Shown here piece by piece: positions 1 through 12,764 of a stretch of 64,000 bases of DNA (within the stretch, counting starts at the first letter, position 1; each line of letters starts with the position of its first letter). The DNA is taken from positions 3,856,001-3,920,000 of the forward strand of contig JAQISU010000026.1 in the NCBI GenBank assembly GCA_029339505.1. Reading direction: 5' to 3'. Position numbers and translations under genes: made by a program. The notes beneath the pieces are model-generated. The model was not told the origin of the DNA and made no database searches. It saw only the letters and a list, made by a program, of their open reading frames with translations. This DNA is from Unio delphinus (taxonomy: Eukaryota; Mollusca; Bivalvia; Unionida; Unionidae).

Positions 1-568
1 TCTGTACAGCAACTTTTGGCATAGAAAATTTTGTATTTCCGATAGTCTCTCTGATAAGAGCTGTGTCAATTGCCACCTGAAGAGCAGAAAAACCTGTGTA
101 CATGTAGGTATTTGCATCACAGTTTGTATTATCCAACCCAGTCCCCTGGCGACACTGCGCCTGATCTCTCATAAACTGATTAACCCCAGCTCCAGTCCTT
201 GCAATGTTTTCATATGGCATACGTATAACATAACTGAATTTGCCTTGTCTATCATAATCAAAGATTACACCAGCTGAAATAGCATCTGAGTTTGCCTTAT
301 ATTTCTTCTCAGCATCCAACTTTGAGGTGAAGTATTCAAATTCAGGCAATTTTCCCAGAACATCTTTCAAAATATCTCCCGCTTTAGACATTATGTTGTG
401 AACATAGGTTTCGTTTGGAGACACTAATATTTTGCTTAAGTTTTGATGAAAAGAATTGCTGAAGAGATCTGTGACTGGGAAACCTGTCAGTTGTGGCACA
501 GTCTGGGGTTTGATGAAAGACTTGATCATGGCCAGAATCAAGATGAAGTAGATTGGCATCAGAAACTC
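1..568 (-). CDS. ABCA-type ABC transporter, exon 2 (partial, runs off left edge)
   Basis: On the minus strand the frame is open from an acceptor (TTGCAG, 574-569) to the window edge, about 189 codons. It starts with a hydrophobic helix (FLMPIYFILILAMIKSF), then a long extracellular-type stretch ending near YMYTGFSALQVAIDTALI. That layout (TM1, then a large first extracellular domain with a conserved 'GF..LQ.A+D.A+' segment) is characteristic of ABCA lipid exporters. It begins in phase 0 with GAG, which fits the phase-0 donor at 9554/9553, so both are exons of one gene. The ABC cassettes lie outside the window, so the subfamily member (ABCA1/ABCA3-like) cannot be fixed. Confidence 0.8.
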
Positions 569-3018
569 CTGCAATGAGAAAAATTAATTTTAATTCATAT
601 TGCTAATAAATATTTGTCTTTTGGCTATGTTATTTGCACAGTTTAGGGTAAAAGGTTACATAACTAAATTTGGTAATTTGCTCAAGATCTCCAGTTTCTT
701 CAACATCACAACATGTTCTGCCACAAGAACACTGTTTAAACATTTTTACCTATCATAAGTCACAAGACTTTGCAACATAAAAATGTGATTTTAACAAAAT
801 AAATTTAAAGTCTGAAACTTGCCCTCAGAATGAAATCTTGATTGCAATGGATATAAAGCAAGTATTTAAGCAAATTATGTTTCTACAAAAATACATACCA
901 ATCCTATTATTATGGAATAGACTGCTATATCACTAATCCAGCCCTAATAAAAGATGAAAATCGTCTTCTGTCTATTTGAATAGAAAGAGGACAACAAAAT
1001 CTTACCAATTACCTCCCTTTGGCACTGCCAAGTATAGTTGTTAGCTGAGCAAGACACTAACAAGGATATTTGCATGGCAGGATGGTTGGGAGGGGCTTTA
1101 AGTAATGTGACTGGTTAAGCATTTTCAGAGAAACATAATTTGCTGAAAAATAGAGTACTTCTTTTGAATATATTTCCCAATCATATTACATAAGGAGAAT
1201 AAATAATAAGAGGGGATTCTGAGAATCCAACCACTACCTCGGGTATCATTTCAGGGAAGAATAGCTAGATTCCCCAAGTGAATACTAATCTGTTCTCCTA
1301 ATACACAAGCAACACAGGCTGGGTGACTAAACCTGTGACCCTAACATACGATTAAGAAGATGAATATTGAAATCTTCTTACTTAAAACATTTCACAAGCG
1401 AATCCAGTGAAGCTAACAGGCTGTCTTGATTGATCTAGTTCAGCCTGTGGCTATCTGTGCTGCTGCCATTGGAACTTTCAGATTCAGGGTTTGCCTCTGC
1501 AATGCTAAATCTCTGAGATGAAGACTTGAGAAAGTTGACTCTGCATGTCAGCCAACAGCTTCTATTATATCTTGCATAAAAATGTTGCATTCAAATGCGT
1601 CGCTCACAGAGCGAATAGGATCTTACATTGTTTCTGTTCTCAACATGTCTATAGAAGATGTCTTCCATGATGCCAGAATGTGTCCAATGTCATGGGATGG
1701 TAGCCTTAGATTGAGATTGGGGCCAAATTTTTCACCTTAACTCATTCAGCTCCAGCACTGTTGATAGTATCACTACTGTTATGCCCCAGCAACACTAAGC
1801 TGTGTCTAGCTGCTTGTTCCCCATATAGTTTTACCAGTTTAGACATTTCTGTAAATATCATGCACATGCATTCACTCTTACCTTAATTTCTCTTCTTATA
1901 TTAAAAAAAATCCACAAAGTTTTCACCAATTATTCCAAACGAATTTTTCTACACAGTGATATATTTTTTGTTCTATTTGTCCAAGTCTTTCACAACTTTT
2001 TGTATACACTATTTACAAAATTAACATAATTGCAAGATCAGCAAGAACTCCATCGTCATCGTTATAAGCGTCCTCTTCTTCTGATGACTTGGTCTCAGAA
2101 ACTTCAATGTCCAAATCTAAATGTCGCAAAATATCCAACTGCCAAATATATTTTTCCATTCCTTGCTCAATTACTTTTGAGATTAAACCCAAGAAACTCT
2201 TCATTATTTGCTCTCAATGTCATCAAATCTTATGTCCACCATCATTTACAATTTTTCATGAACAGAACATGTATAGTTAAACTGCCCTCCATTAGTAACC
2301 CTTGGTTTCTGAACAATTCAAATTTGCACAAAGAAAAGTAAAATCATTTCTGATTGTTTAATATTGGTCCGATTCTTGGGAAAAACCCATTTGTAACCAA
2401 TCAGAGACGTTGTTTCTAACACACATTCAAAGAGACAAAAGATGGGATCGGCCATTGAATGTAGTCCACAAACTTTGACTATTGGCAGGATTTGCCATTG
2501 AATGCAGAAACCAGATCACATGTATTGATGGGATCGGGGCCTAATCAGCCAGAGAAACAATCAGCCAATTGAGGCATGCAGAAGGATGATGTTAGTATGA
2601 CATCAGTCCCTGGAAACATACTACCACTTTCCTTCGTAAGCCTTATCGTGATTCTCTTGACAAATGAAGTTTGACTTGTTTGTCTCACAGATTGTCCTGG
2701 TAAAAGCTAAACAGTCAAAGAAGACAATCCAGGCAGGGAAGGACCAGATATGACCATAATTGCCGAAGAAGATTCAGATTGACGAGAACCTTCCTGGGCA
2801 TATCTCTTACTAGAAAGAGTAGTCAGTGATGCAAAACTTGTCCTATCTGAGAGCATCTATCAGAATCATCTTGACATTCTGACCCTGTCGATTATATTTG
2901 GTCTCAGATTTATGGGTGGGAAGGCAAATGATCAGTCAATCCTAAATGATTGAGAGTTCATCCATGGCCCAAGCTTTTGGGTCTAGAATTAGAGAGACAA
3001 AAGGTGGGTAACTTGTGA

Positions 3019-3336
3019 TTCCATCTCATCACAATGATGTTGATCACTGGAAGTCCCATCTCATCACAATGATGTTGATCATTGGAAGCCCCATCTCATC
3101 ACAATGATGTTGATCATTGAAAGCCCCATCTCATCACAATGATGTTGACCATTGGAAGCCCCATTTCATCACAATGATGTTGATCATTGGAAGCCCCATC
3201 TCATCACAATGATGTTGATCATTGGAAGACCCATCTCATCACAGTGATGTTGATCATTAGAAGACCCATCTCATCACAGTGATGTTGATCATTAGAAGAC
3301 CCATCTCATCACAATGATGTTGATCATTGGAAGCCT
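3019..3336. repeat. Minisatellite, 34-bp unit, 9 copies
   Basis: Nine head-to-tail copies of a 34-bp unit containing CATCTCATCACAATGATG and TTGATCATTGGAAG. They are nearly identical, with single substitutions (CATTTC in copy 5, CAGTGATG in copies 7-8). Each unit contains the palindrome TGATCA. The short open frames across it are by-products of the repeat. Confidence 0.9.
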
Positions 3337-4079
3337 TTATAGTGCGCAATTCTGAGTGATTACTCATTAATGGAGAGATCATTTCAAGTGAAGGACTCTT
3401 TTGGATAGATTGTCGACCAAGACATGGAGTCTGCCAGGAATATGTCTGATTTGTATGTTGATACAGAGATTGTAACACAATCATAGAAACTGCCAGATCA
3501 GAACACATAAGCTAGGAGATTTGGTGCCTCTCTGTTAGAAGAGACAGGTCAACAAATTCCTTGTCCAGATGGAAAAAGTTCTGGGATGGACGCATATCTG
3601 ACTTTTCCCAGTTCATTAGAAGGCCTGGATAATCTAAAAGAGAGAGAAGATTTTCGTGCCTTATAGTAGAATAGAACTTACTATATGTTTCTGTACACTG
3701 ACATCATGGTACATGATATCGATCAGAACTGGGTGACAACCTAATCCAGCAGGGCAATTGAATAAAAACTATGCCATGATGTCTTATGAAATGAATTTAT
3801 TACCATAGCAATCAAAGAACAGAATTACTGAGGTGTGAAAGCTTCATTTATTTTTCAAATAAGGTTAGTAATAAAAAGACATTACAACAGAATTAATTTT
3901 CCACAACGAGTAAATTTGATGTGCGAATTATACATATCCAAATAGAGCATGAATGCATGCAATACTAAAACGTTTTATTAGTCCTTGAATAAGATTGTAA
4001 AATATTCAGGTTTTCATAAAGAATGAAAGAATTAGGCCATTAGGTCTAATCAATCAAGCTTTGGACAGAAACAGTCATG

Positions 4080-4990
4080 TGAGACTACCTTAACCTCCCT
4101 AACTGATAAATGGCTTCAAGCAGTTGACCACGGTAGAATAATAGGATTTCAGGAAAGCTTTTAACATGGTATGTCATGAAATCCTTTTGAAGAAACTAAA
4201 AATTTACTAATGTGATGAAAGCACTGCTGGATGATTTACTTCATATTCAAATGAAAAAACACACATAAAATGTTTATATAAATAATGTACTGTCTGAACA
4301 TGGAACAATCAGATATGAAGTACCACAAGATTCAATTCTAGGTCCATTACTATTTTTTAAATTTAATAATGACCTACCACTTTTACTAAGGGACTGAAAA
4401 TCATATACAGATCTCTATGCAGATGACACAACATTGTCAGACATCCAAAAGACAAAGCATGAACTCAGAACTTTCTTTACAGAATGCCCTAAATGAACTG
4501 GACAACTGGTGCACATTGCAGTGATAACTACTAGCAAAACTAAAATAGTACTTATCTCAACATGGCAAAAAGGACAAATCTTGACAGTGATGAACTATGA
4601 CATGAAAGGATCAAAATGTGCAAATGGTCTGTCATGACAGACTACTTAGTGTTTTGGTAGATATTAACCGATCATGGTCTGAACATATCAAACATATCAG
4701 TAAAAGAAAGTCTATTAAATTTTATGGCTTCTCAGTAGGATAAGACATTTTCTCCCTGAAAGGCATGGATAACTATTTTATAACAGTTACATACAACTCT
4801 CTTCAGACTACTGTAATACAGTATGGGGAAATTCAAATGATAAAAACATAGCAAAGCTGGCACATCATCAAAAAAGAGCATTTGGGCTAATATCAATCCA
4901 GAAAGAAAGCAAGGACAATTTAGCTGGCAAGTTCAAAATATTACCTATTAAAGCAGCGGAGGGGCAGTTCCTGAGCTGCCTTCCTCCAAA
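4080..4990 (+). pseudogene. Decayed non-LTR reverse transcriptase (CR1/Jockey-like)
   Basis: Reading the three + frames in turn gives recognisable pieces of a LINE reverse transcriptase: a helix before 'GFQESF', a 'VPQ-SILGPLL' block near 4320-4350, 'LYADDTTLSD' (the YADD catalytic box) near 4415-4440, and a 'LLGVLVDINRSWSEHI' block near 4645-4690. Several frameshifts and stops separate them, so it is an old dead copy. Both ends are indistinct and I found no target duplication. Clade is inferred from the order and spacing of blocks only. Confidence 0.6.
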
Positions 4991-6461
4991 CTTCCTCTAT
5001 TCTACCTCCAAAGCAAACAGTGACCCAAACTGGGTTGTCTGGAAATGGAGTATGACAAGGTTAGAGAGACATATATCACAGACATGTGACAAGTCGCATC
5101 AGGTGTAAAGCAGCTGAACCCGTCAAAAGATTGACCATGGTATAGAGAGCAGACTTTGTCAATGACCCTAGTAATTATGGTCATCACCTCCCAAGCATGG
5201 CAAATATTGGCCGTTGAAAGGTGCCAATGAGGCCATTCCAACCATAAAGAAGGTGCAACAACATCTCAAAAATGCTACGATGGACACAAAGCGCATGTGG
5301 CCGCCTTATCAAACAGACGAATGGACATATGAACAGCTACGATATTCTTGTCAAGTATTTTTTTATATTAAATATTGAAATATTATGAAATTAACATTTT
5401 GAGCTCAATATGCTCAAAAAAAGCATAGGCACCTTTGGAAAAGTTACGTAATGTAAGTTAGTTTAAATCTATTATAACAGTGATTCCAATGTCTGGTTTG
5501 CTAGAATACAGGAGACAAAAATTGGAAACCATTTAAAACATTGTGCACCTCTCCCTTGATAACTCGCACACAACGGGGTCCACAAAGATTGACTGCACTA
5601 TAAGCAAAGACACAAGTTACCAAGGAACTAAAAAGAATTGAAAAAATTTGCTCCGACATCAAGAAAACTGGGGTAGGAGTGGCATTAGGGAACTGCATGT
5701 TTAAAGACTTTATTCTCATTTTACAATCACACTGATAATAATTTTTAATAATGTGCTTTTTTTTAAAAAAGTTGTTAATTATTCTGTTTAAATAAAGTTT
5801 CTCACTTGCCCACAATTGTAATAATCAGTTAAGTAAACATCTTTATTTAATGAAACATTCATTTCACTTGGCTGCCATGCTGTCTTTGAACATTGTTATG
5901 AAAGAGTCAGTTAATTTAAGGTAGTTTATGTTACATACACAATAACACTTATTACAGTGTTTGATTGATCAAATAAAGTGAGTTCACCTGAAATGATCGG
6001 GGCCACTAGATTTTAAGTTTGTAGGATTTTCATGCCTTTTAACTTTTATTTATTCCATCTCCTTTATTTGATTCAAAAGACATAATTAACATGATAATAC
6101 ATAGGAGGCCAGCTTTGAATTCAGTGCAATAAAACAATAAATATTTCTGCAAGTCAGTTATCAAAACACAGTCGGCATTTAATTTGGTTCTCAGAAAAAT
6201 TCTTGTGGAAATAGCTGTTATGGTAGACTGACGCATTTTACATTTAATTACAAGATAACACATCACATTAATGACAATTACACTTAAAAGGAACTAAAAT
6301 ATGGAACTACAACACATTTTCAATTGAAATTTTTTAATTTAATTTGTATTAATTTATTAAACTACTGCCTTCAGTCAGCATAAGTGATGTTTTTATTGAT
6401 AAAAATTTTCTTACATAGCGTTAATTGCGATATACTTGGAATGTCATTTGTTAAGAAAATG

Positions 6462-6715
6462 TTGTTGTTGTTGTAGTTGTTGTTGTAGGATTTAATGCTT
6501 TTTTTCAGCACACGATAGGCATTACATGGAAGTCAGTAATAATGGTATAGGAAGAACCCAGGGAAAAAAAAACCAGAAAGAACCACTGGCCTATGAAAAG
6601 CTACTGGCAAGCTTTCTCACATACGCACATTGGCCGAATCTGATACTTGAACCCATACAGACAGAGGTGAGATGGCAATGATCCATAATGGAGAATGCTT
6701 TAGACCACTCGGGGG
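6462..6715 (-). mobile_element. tRNA-derived SINE copy (diverged)
   Basis: Similar along its length to the copy at 11612-11853 and the partial copy at 36554-36662. Read on the minus strand, the right end is tRNA-like (degenerate A box near 'CCGAGTGGTCTAAA', B-box-like 'GGTTCAAGTATC'). The left end is a (GTT)n-type tail at 6462-6488, where the 3' tail should be. The B box has drifted from GGTTCGA, so it is probably transcriptionally dead. Confidence 0.7.
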
Positions 6716-7097
6716 ACCCAAAAGAAAATGTAAAACAATTGTATGACCTATTTTTAAATTTTTTTATTTCATAATGTTGATTCAAATTTACAGGTCCTAT
6801 CTTCCATTTTCTATAATAAGATAATAATAATAGATCAAAGTTTCTGTTACCAATTTTGATTGAGTTCAACAAGTAGGGGTCAATTATTTAGGGTATTTTT
6901 GGTTTAAAAATCTGGATCCACGCCTGCATTATGAGCAGGTTCACGAGTTACCAGGACGACAGTTATCGTAGGAGTGGTGTATTTGCAAACATCAGAAACC
7001 TTTTGAGCAAGAAGATCAAAAAACTTCAACAAAACATAATCTTGAAACTATATTGACCAATAATACAAGTCAAAAACATAATTTTTGGGGTTGGAAG

Positions 7098-7630
7098 AAT
7101 GTCCCATGGGCATGCTGAAGGTGCAACACTGTATGTTTGTTTGGGGTGAGAGCCTTTCCCCTGGACTTGCTCACTTTGCACCACATCTTTACTTGGAGTG
7201 AGAGAATGTCCCATGTGCTTGCTCAAGGTACAACACTATGTTTGTTTGGGGTGGGAGAACGCTTCATGTGCTTGCTCAAGGTACAACACTATGTTTGTTT
7301 GGGGTGGGAGAACGCTCCATGGGATTGCTCGAGGTACAACACTATGTTTGTTTGGGGTGGGAGAACGCTCCATGGGATTGTTCAAGGTACAACACTGCAT
7401 GTTTGTTCGGGGTGGGAGAACACTCCATGGGATTGTTCAAGGTGAGAATGTCTCATGGGCTTGCTCATGGTGCAACACTGCATTTTTTTGGGGGGAGGGG
7501 GATTGCAACATTGGCTTTCTCAAGATACAACAGTGCATGTTTGGTGTGTGGGGTTGTTCAATGGGCTTAATCAAGGTACACCACTGCATGTTTGTTTGGA
7601 GTGAGATACTGCATCATGGGCTTGCTCAAA
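7098..7630. repeat. Minisatellite, ~57-bp unit, about 10 copies
   Basis: Tandem units built around 'AAGGTACAACACTATG', 'TTTGTTTGGGGTGGGAGAA' and 'CTCCATGGGATTGCTC'. The central copies (7220-7440) are almost identical and the flanking ones diverged or indel-bearing. Because 57 is divisible by three, long meaningless open frames run across it in several phases. Confidence 0.9.
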
Positions 7631-7789
7631 AATAAAATCAAAATGACAGAATATGTAAACTTTTTAACTTCAATTTCTGTACCAGATGGCTAAATTTTAA
7701 TGTTTGTGCAGCTTCAGCATCAAACATGTCAATGGTATTTTGAGCCAGATCTGCAACTTTTTTTCTGTACAAGTCTGGCTGATTATGGT

Positions 7790-7985
7790 CTGTACTGGCA
7801 TTTTAAGCCAAATCTGATATCTGTACTATAGCTGATTATGGTCTGTACTGGCATTTTAAGCCAACTCTGATATCTGTACTATAGCTGATTATCGTCCGTA
7901 CTTGCATTTTAAGCCAACTCTGATATCTGTACTATAGCTGATTATGGTCTGTACTGGCATTTTTAGCTAAATCTGAGATTGGTCT
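7790..7985. repeat. Minisatellite, ~57-bp unit, about 3.5 copies
   Basis: Successive copies of 'GCTGATTATGGTCTGTACTG' followed by 'GCATTTTAAGCCAAATCTGA' and 'TATCTGTACTATA'. It is unrelated in sequence to the 7.1-7.6 kb array, although the unit length is similar and only about 160 bp separate them. Confidence 0.85.
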
Positions 7986-9553
7986 GTACCATGTATAATT
8001 CAGCCTCCAATACGTTACCGATTTGGTAACAGCATCACAAGATACCTTCACTGCCACAGGATTGTACCTTCCTTATCACAGCATTGCTGATGGAGAAAAC
8101 ATGCATATAAAACATGTTCTCATGTCTAAAATTGCACTACGTGATCAAAATCACACGTTCTTACTAAACATATTTAACAAGAATGATGTCCTCCATGTCC
8201 TCAAAGTTTATTACAAGATGTATCATAACATTTGAAGTCTGCAAACTGTGATGGTCTATATGCAGATGCCATATTTCCTTTGTCTTCAGCACTTCTATCC
8301 AAGCTGGATATTTGGAAGGGGCAAAAGAGCTTCTGAGAAAAGGTAAATTCAAAGAACTAGAAGGGGTTTCTTCTTCCAGAATTGCAAATTAAACTGATCA
8401 ATATGTACAAAAATTACATGGTACTAATTAATGGGGAAAACATTATCTTAATGTCTGTCATACATCTATTTGTGATTATAATAGGATATGATTCTATGAT
8501 ACTCTGACAATTCTATCACAGTCCGTTTCAAACACTTAAACATATGCTCTGTTAAATATGTTCCATAACTCCATAAAAAAATGAACAGAACACAATAAAG
8601 TGATCAGTATTGAAAAAATAACATTAAATACATGTTCGGCAGAATGCAGTTTCTCACTTGTGTGCTTGTGGTATAACCTTTGTATGTAACTTTCAGTATT
8701 AAAAAAATCACAAAACAGAAATGCCATAAATTTTGTCTGTTTAAGAATGACAGACAAGACAGTAACATCTCATATTACCTATAGTAATATTGCAAAGTTT
8801 CAGTTGATGAGTAAGATATGTGACTTTCAAAAGTGTTAACACAAAACTAAACAAAGCTCAAACAAGTTTTCTGTTAAAGCAGGCAAGACTGTAACTCCTT
8901 GCGTAATAGTGTATTAGGCTTTAGAGACCATAGTAATAGTATTCAGTTGAATGCAGTGACAAAAATATGTAACTTTTAAAAACATTCAAAACTTTAACAT
9001 TGTTTACCATAAAACTTTAGCAGGTGAGACAAGCAAGACAGGATCTCTTAATAATGCAACAAACTTTAGACCAGTAAAGAAGTTGGATTTCAATGCATCA
9101 ACTAAGGTAAAAAAACAAGCAACTTTAAAAACATACAAGGAAACATCTTAACAGTGTGTTGTCGCTTTCATTAACACTGCTGGAAAAGTTATTGCCATAT
9201 CTCACCCTGCTTTTGCAGGTGAGACCAACATTTTGCATTTAAATCATTTTCACATGAAGTCTAAGAATACTTTACTTAAAATTGTACTTGCAAAGCAAAA
9301 TTTTAAAATGTGGCCTGATTGTCAAGGGATTTTCTTAAATTCTGACACAATGTATATTTCAACTGATTGCAAGCAGATGACAATAATTGTGTAGAATATT
9401 AGAAGCAAGAATTATGAAGTTTTAAGTTAAAAATCATTTCCTTGAAAATACTATACCCTAAAAATGCCCAATAAAAAAAATCAAGAAGTTAATAATTGAA
9501 TGTTTTAGTAAGACAGGTAGATTTTCAATTAGGTATAAATACTGCCGGTGTAC

Positions 9554-9692
9554 TTGAATGGTTTCTTTCTTGTTTCTTTTCTTCAAAAGGAAATTCTTCC
9601 AAGCCAGTGCCTTAAATTGGCACCAGAAAGAAGACATGGTCATGATGGCTTGATAATGGGGTAAAATGGTGACTACAGCTAATCCAATTTAT
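9554..9692 (-). CDS. ABCA-type ABC transporter, exon with start codon (30 codons)
   Basis: An ATG at 9643 on the minus strand opens a 30-codon N-terminus (FWCQFKALAWKNFLLKKRNK) ending in Gln before GTACAC. ABCA proteins typically begin with a short cytosolic 'L.WKN....+R' segment directly before TM1, and the next exon (568) supplies exactly that TM1 in the matching phase 0. Upstream there is a CAG acceptor at 9695-9693, so 9692-9644 is 5'UTR in the same exon and at least one more 5'UTR exon should lie to the right. This exon sets the direction and start of the host gene. Confidence 0.8.
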
Positions 9693-10789
9693 CTGAAAAG
9701 AAAAAAATATATATTTACTGAATGATGTTTACATAAAAAACATTTCTTTTATCACAAACTTTGCAAATTTCCAATAATTTCTATAATAAGAATATGCTGT
9801 CTGATATTAATTAAATTTTTGGCAGATGAAGCTTTTGGTCTGAATTTAAACAGAATGGGCAACGAACACAGCAAATAACAAAACATTGCAACAATAAGGG
9901 ATGGACTGAAATAAAAAAAAAATTCTGGTAAATCTTTGCATTTCTGATTTATCTTTTTCTGCAATTTGGTCCATATGAAACCAGAAAACAAGTTTGTTTA
10001 GCCCTTTTTATGTGAAATGTTTAGGATTAGTTCTACTGGATTTATAATGTGTACCCTGATGATGCAACTGGGATAAATGCAAAACATGTTTCTTAACAAA
10101 GGTGTTAAACTACTACAAAGCTGATTGACAAGATACCCTCCAAATAATAATTTTTGTTCTTGATCTGAAATAGATGAAATATGTGTGTAAACTAGTGTTA
10201 CACTTCCCATCAGCATGGTAATAGTGAGTTACTAGTCACAGTATTGTGTGCAATTAGAAATAACTAAATGATATAACATGATAAAATTGGTGAAAATTAT
10301 TCTACAGAACTGTAATAATTTACAAGACAACCAGAAAACTGCTGGGCATAAATATTTTTTAAAGCTGATTGCCCTTAGACAAACAAAGACTGAACAATAT
10401 TTTTATGGAAAACATTCCAGCCCAATTAATCTTTACTTCGTTATTAACAAGAGTTCATTATCTTCATTCTGTATATTTAGGCCCTTTCAAGTGTCATAAA
10501 TCATCATCTGGTGTCTCACCCAATTTTTGTGCTGACAACTCTTAAATATACAAAATCTAGTAACCCAACTGAAGTTGATGCTACCAGCCTAGGTGTAGAG
10601 AGGTGTATATCTGATGTGAAATCACGAATGACATGTAAACAAGCTGCTGAGGATGATAAGAATGAAGAGCCAACATGTTACAAACACATGCATAAACTTG
10701 TCAGGTCCAATCGCAACTTTTTTTCTGTTAAAGTTTTAATGCTCCTAAAACACTTGTGATCCATAATCCTTTCTAGAACTGAAGTACTG
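9693..10789. other. Non-coding, upstream intron or promoter side of the ABCA gene
   Basis: AT-rich sequence with no recognised domain. Short open frames at 10278-10499 and 10511-10759 show no family signature. By position it is a 5'UTR intron or the promoter region of the ABCA gene. Confidence 0.5.
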
Positions 10790-11372
10790 TTCTATCTGCT
10801 TTGTAACAATACCTACTAAGGATACTTCAAAAAAATCAAAACACTGCTGCATTGATCATCCTTAGAATACCAAAAAACTGAACACTCCCCCCATCCACAC
10901 CAGTTTGATACTCTCCAATGGCTACCCATTCACTGCTCAAACACAAAATCTCTTTTCTCTGCTACATTTGTCTGACAACAGTCAGAAATAGAAATCTGAC
11001 CTGTATACTCTTCTTACCTATCACACTGTTCCTCTAATACTCATATTCTCAGCATTCCCACCATTAAAACAAAGTCATATGGACATTTTTGCATTATAAA
11101 GCTCTGCTACATGGAACAAACTGCCTTTGACACAATGACATTATGATCTCATTCAAGACTGCTCTACATCTCACCTGTCTCAGCTGTAAGAACAGACTTA
11201 GGCAAACGTTTCTTTACCCTACATTATTTTTATTGCACTTTGTTTTTAATTCCATGACACTGTTAGTTGTTTTTCTTGTAATCTTATTGCATATATATCC
11301 TCATCTGTTAGCTAATATTGCTAAATACTTAGAACTTTGAAAGATTAAGCACTGTACTAATTATTATTATTA

Positions 11373-11414
<42 letters not shown>
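10790..11414 (+). mobile_element. L2/CR1-like LINE, 3' end fragment with (ATT)n tail
   Basis: Collinear with 12765-13358. Conserved marks include 'CTACCCATTCACTGCTCAAA' (the L.WLP..R RT tail), 'AAAACAAAGTCATATGGACA' (the K.KSYG motif), 'AACAAACTGCC' (W..LP), and a 3'UTR 'ACTTTGAAAGATTAAGCACTGTAC' leading into (ATT)n at 11361-11414. The frame is broken, so this is a 5'-truncated dead insertion. Confidence 0.7.
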
Positions 11415-11416
<2 letters not shown>

Positions 11417-11611
11417 CCTGTATGCTGACTAGCAAGGTATAGCTTGAAGTAAATCTCTCATTTCTAATTCAAACTACAGTACTGTGAAAATGGCCAGAAA
11501 ATAAAATGTCTCAGCACATAAAGCTACAACAATATGAAGAACACAACTTCACAAGTCAAAGTATTAATGTACTCAAATCCCAAGCCTTGATGAAGATAAA
11601 TACATTGTGAT

Positions 11612-11853
11612 GTTGTGGGGTTTAATGCCATCTTTCAGCACATGATAGACTATACATGGCGACCAGTAGTAATGGCGGAAGGAAGAACCCGGGAAAACCC
11701 CCGGAATGATCCACCGACACATGAGAAGTTACTGGCAAGTTTTCTCACATACCCACATTGGCCGAATCTGAGGCTCGAACCCACACAGATAGAGGTGAGA
11801 TATCAGTGATCCGTAACGGTGAGCTCTTTAGACCACTCGGCCACTTGGGGCCC
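11612..11853 (-). mobile_element. tRNA-derived SINE, near-complete
   Basis: Read on the minus strand it begins with a tRNA-like head: A box 'TGGCCGAGTGGTCTA' and B box 'GGTTCGAGCC', both close to the RNA polymerase III consensus. Then follows a body with 'GTGGGTATGTGAGAAAACTT' and a conserved 3' half ending 'GGCATTAAACCCCAC'. It is the best-preserved of three copies here. The A-box form with an extended variable arm suggests a tRNA-Leu/Ser origin (inference). Confidence 0.8.
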
Positions 11854-12339
11854 CAATACATTGTAAAATAAATGTACAGTCTACAATCTTTATAGTGCAT
11901 GATGCGATGTTTCAAAAATTTTCCAGATATAACATTAAAAAAATCACAGTCCACTGTCAAATATAAATCACATTAACTTAATTAATGAAATGTCAAATGA
12001 TATGGGCAAAATGAATACCCACATTTGAGAGCATATACAATTTAAAACATATGTTTACAACTGCCGTACAAGTAAGCTGACATTAAGATACATTATTACT
12101 CAGCGTGACAAGTTTAAGCAGTAATAAGTGCTGAATTATGAGTGGCACCTTAAACTATAAACATCAGATTGTTTTACAAATCTCACTTCTTGTTTTTTTC
12201 CTCAAGCGATATTTAAGTGCTATTTAATACTTACAATTTTGATGTATGTGCAACAACAGGCTTGACACCCGATTCCAACTGAGGAAAACATTTGGTGTAC
12301 TTGTGTCTTATCCTTCATATTGCCTTACAAGTTTCCAAT

Positions 12340-12347
12340 GTCATCAT
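12340..12347. repeat. Left target-site duplication of hAT element (GTCATCAT)
   Basis: GTCATCAT directly precedes the TAGGGCTGTCAA terminus and is repeated exactly at 15210-15217. An 8-bp duplication is the hallmark of hAT insertion. Confidence 0.85.
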
Positions 12348-12764
12348 TAGGGCTGTCAACGGGTACCCGGGTAATCAGGTATCCGAATGTAGTGAAAAAC
12401 CCGGGCATTGAAAATTAATGACTAGTACCCATTCACAAAAATAATTTGTCAACAACACTATCAAATCAGTACTTTTAGTTTTACACACACATTGACTAGA
12501 ATCCATCTTACAACTTTAAGTGCCAAATATTAAATTTGTTTTGACACGGCCTGAAATAGACGTCACGTGAGGCACTCGTGTCTTGATATTTTCAAGATTC
12601 TGTTATTTTTTGTTGCCTTTTTCTAATCCATCTGTGACATTTTTGAATGAAGATATTTTTGTTCTCATAAATCCATCAACTAAAATAAAATATACTTTTT
12701 AGCGCCAAATACCTTTAGACTGGTTCCACACTAAATATCGAATTAGAGTAAAGAATCCGCACAT

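Larger units (their letters stand above)
569..9553 (-). other. Intron 1 of the ABCA gene, 9 kb, repeat-filled
   Basis: Bounded on the minus strand by GT (9553-9552) and AG (570-569), both in phase 0. I see no other exon in it. It holds a 34-bp minisatellite (3.02-3.34 kb), a decayed LINE reverse transcriptase (4.08-4.99 kb), a SINE (6.46-6.72 kb) and two ~57-bp minisatellites (7.1-8.0 kb). The stretches 569-3018, 5000-6460 and 8000-9553 are AT-rich with no feature I can name. Confidence 0.65.

Noticed and set aside
2013..2341. Short frames on both strands with an acidic tail (minus) near 2.0-2.3 kb
   Set aside because: Could be a transposase tail, but no motif or repeat boundary supports it.
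3019..3336. CRISPR-like array of 34-bp repeats
   Set aside because: Units are contiguous with no spacers, and the DNA is animal; it is a minisatellite.
5230..5370. Possible coding stretch with a Tyr/Trp-rich peptide on the + strand
   Set aside because: Only about 40 codons, no start or splice context and no family I could justify.
7137..7635. Overlapping 100-145-codon open frames with repeated CLFGVGE-type peptides
   Set aside because: They lie wholly within a ~57-bp minisatellite whose unit is divisible by three; every phase stays open by chance.
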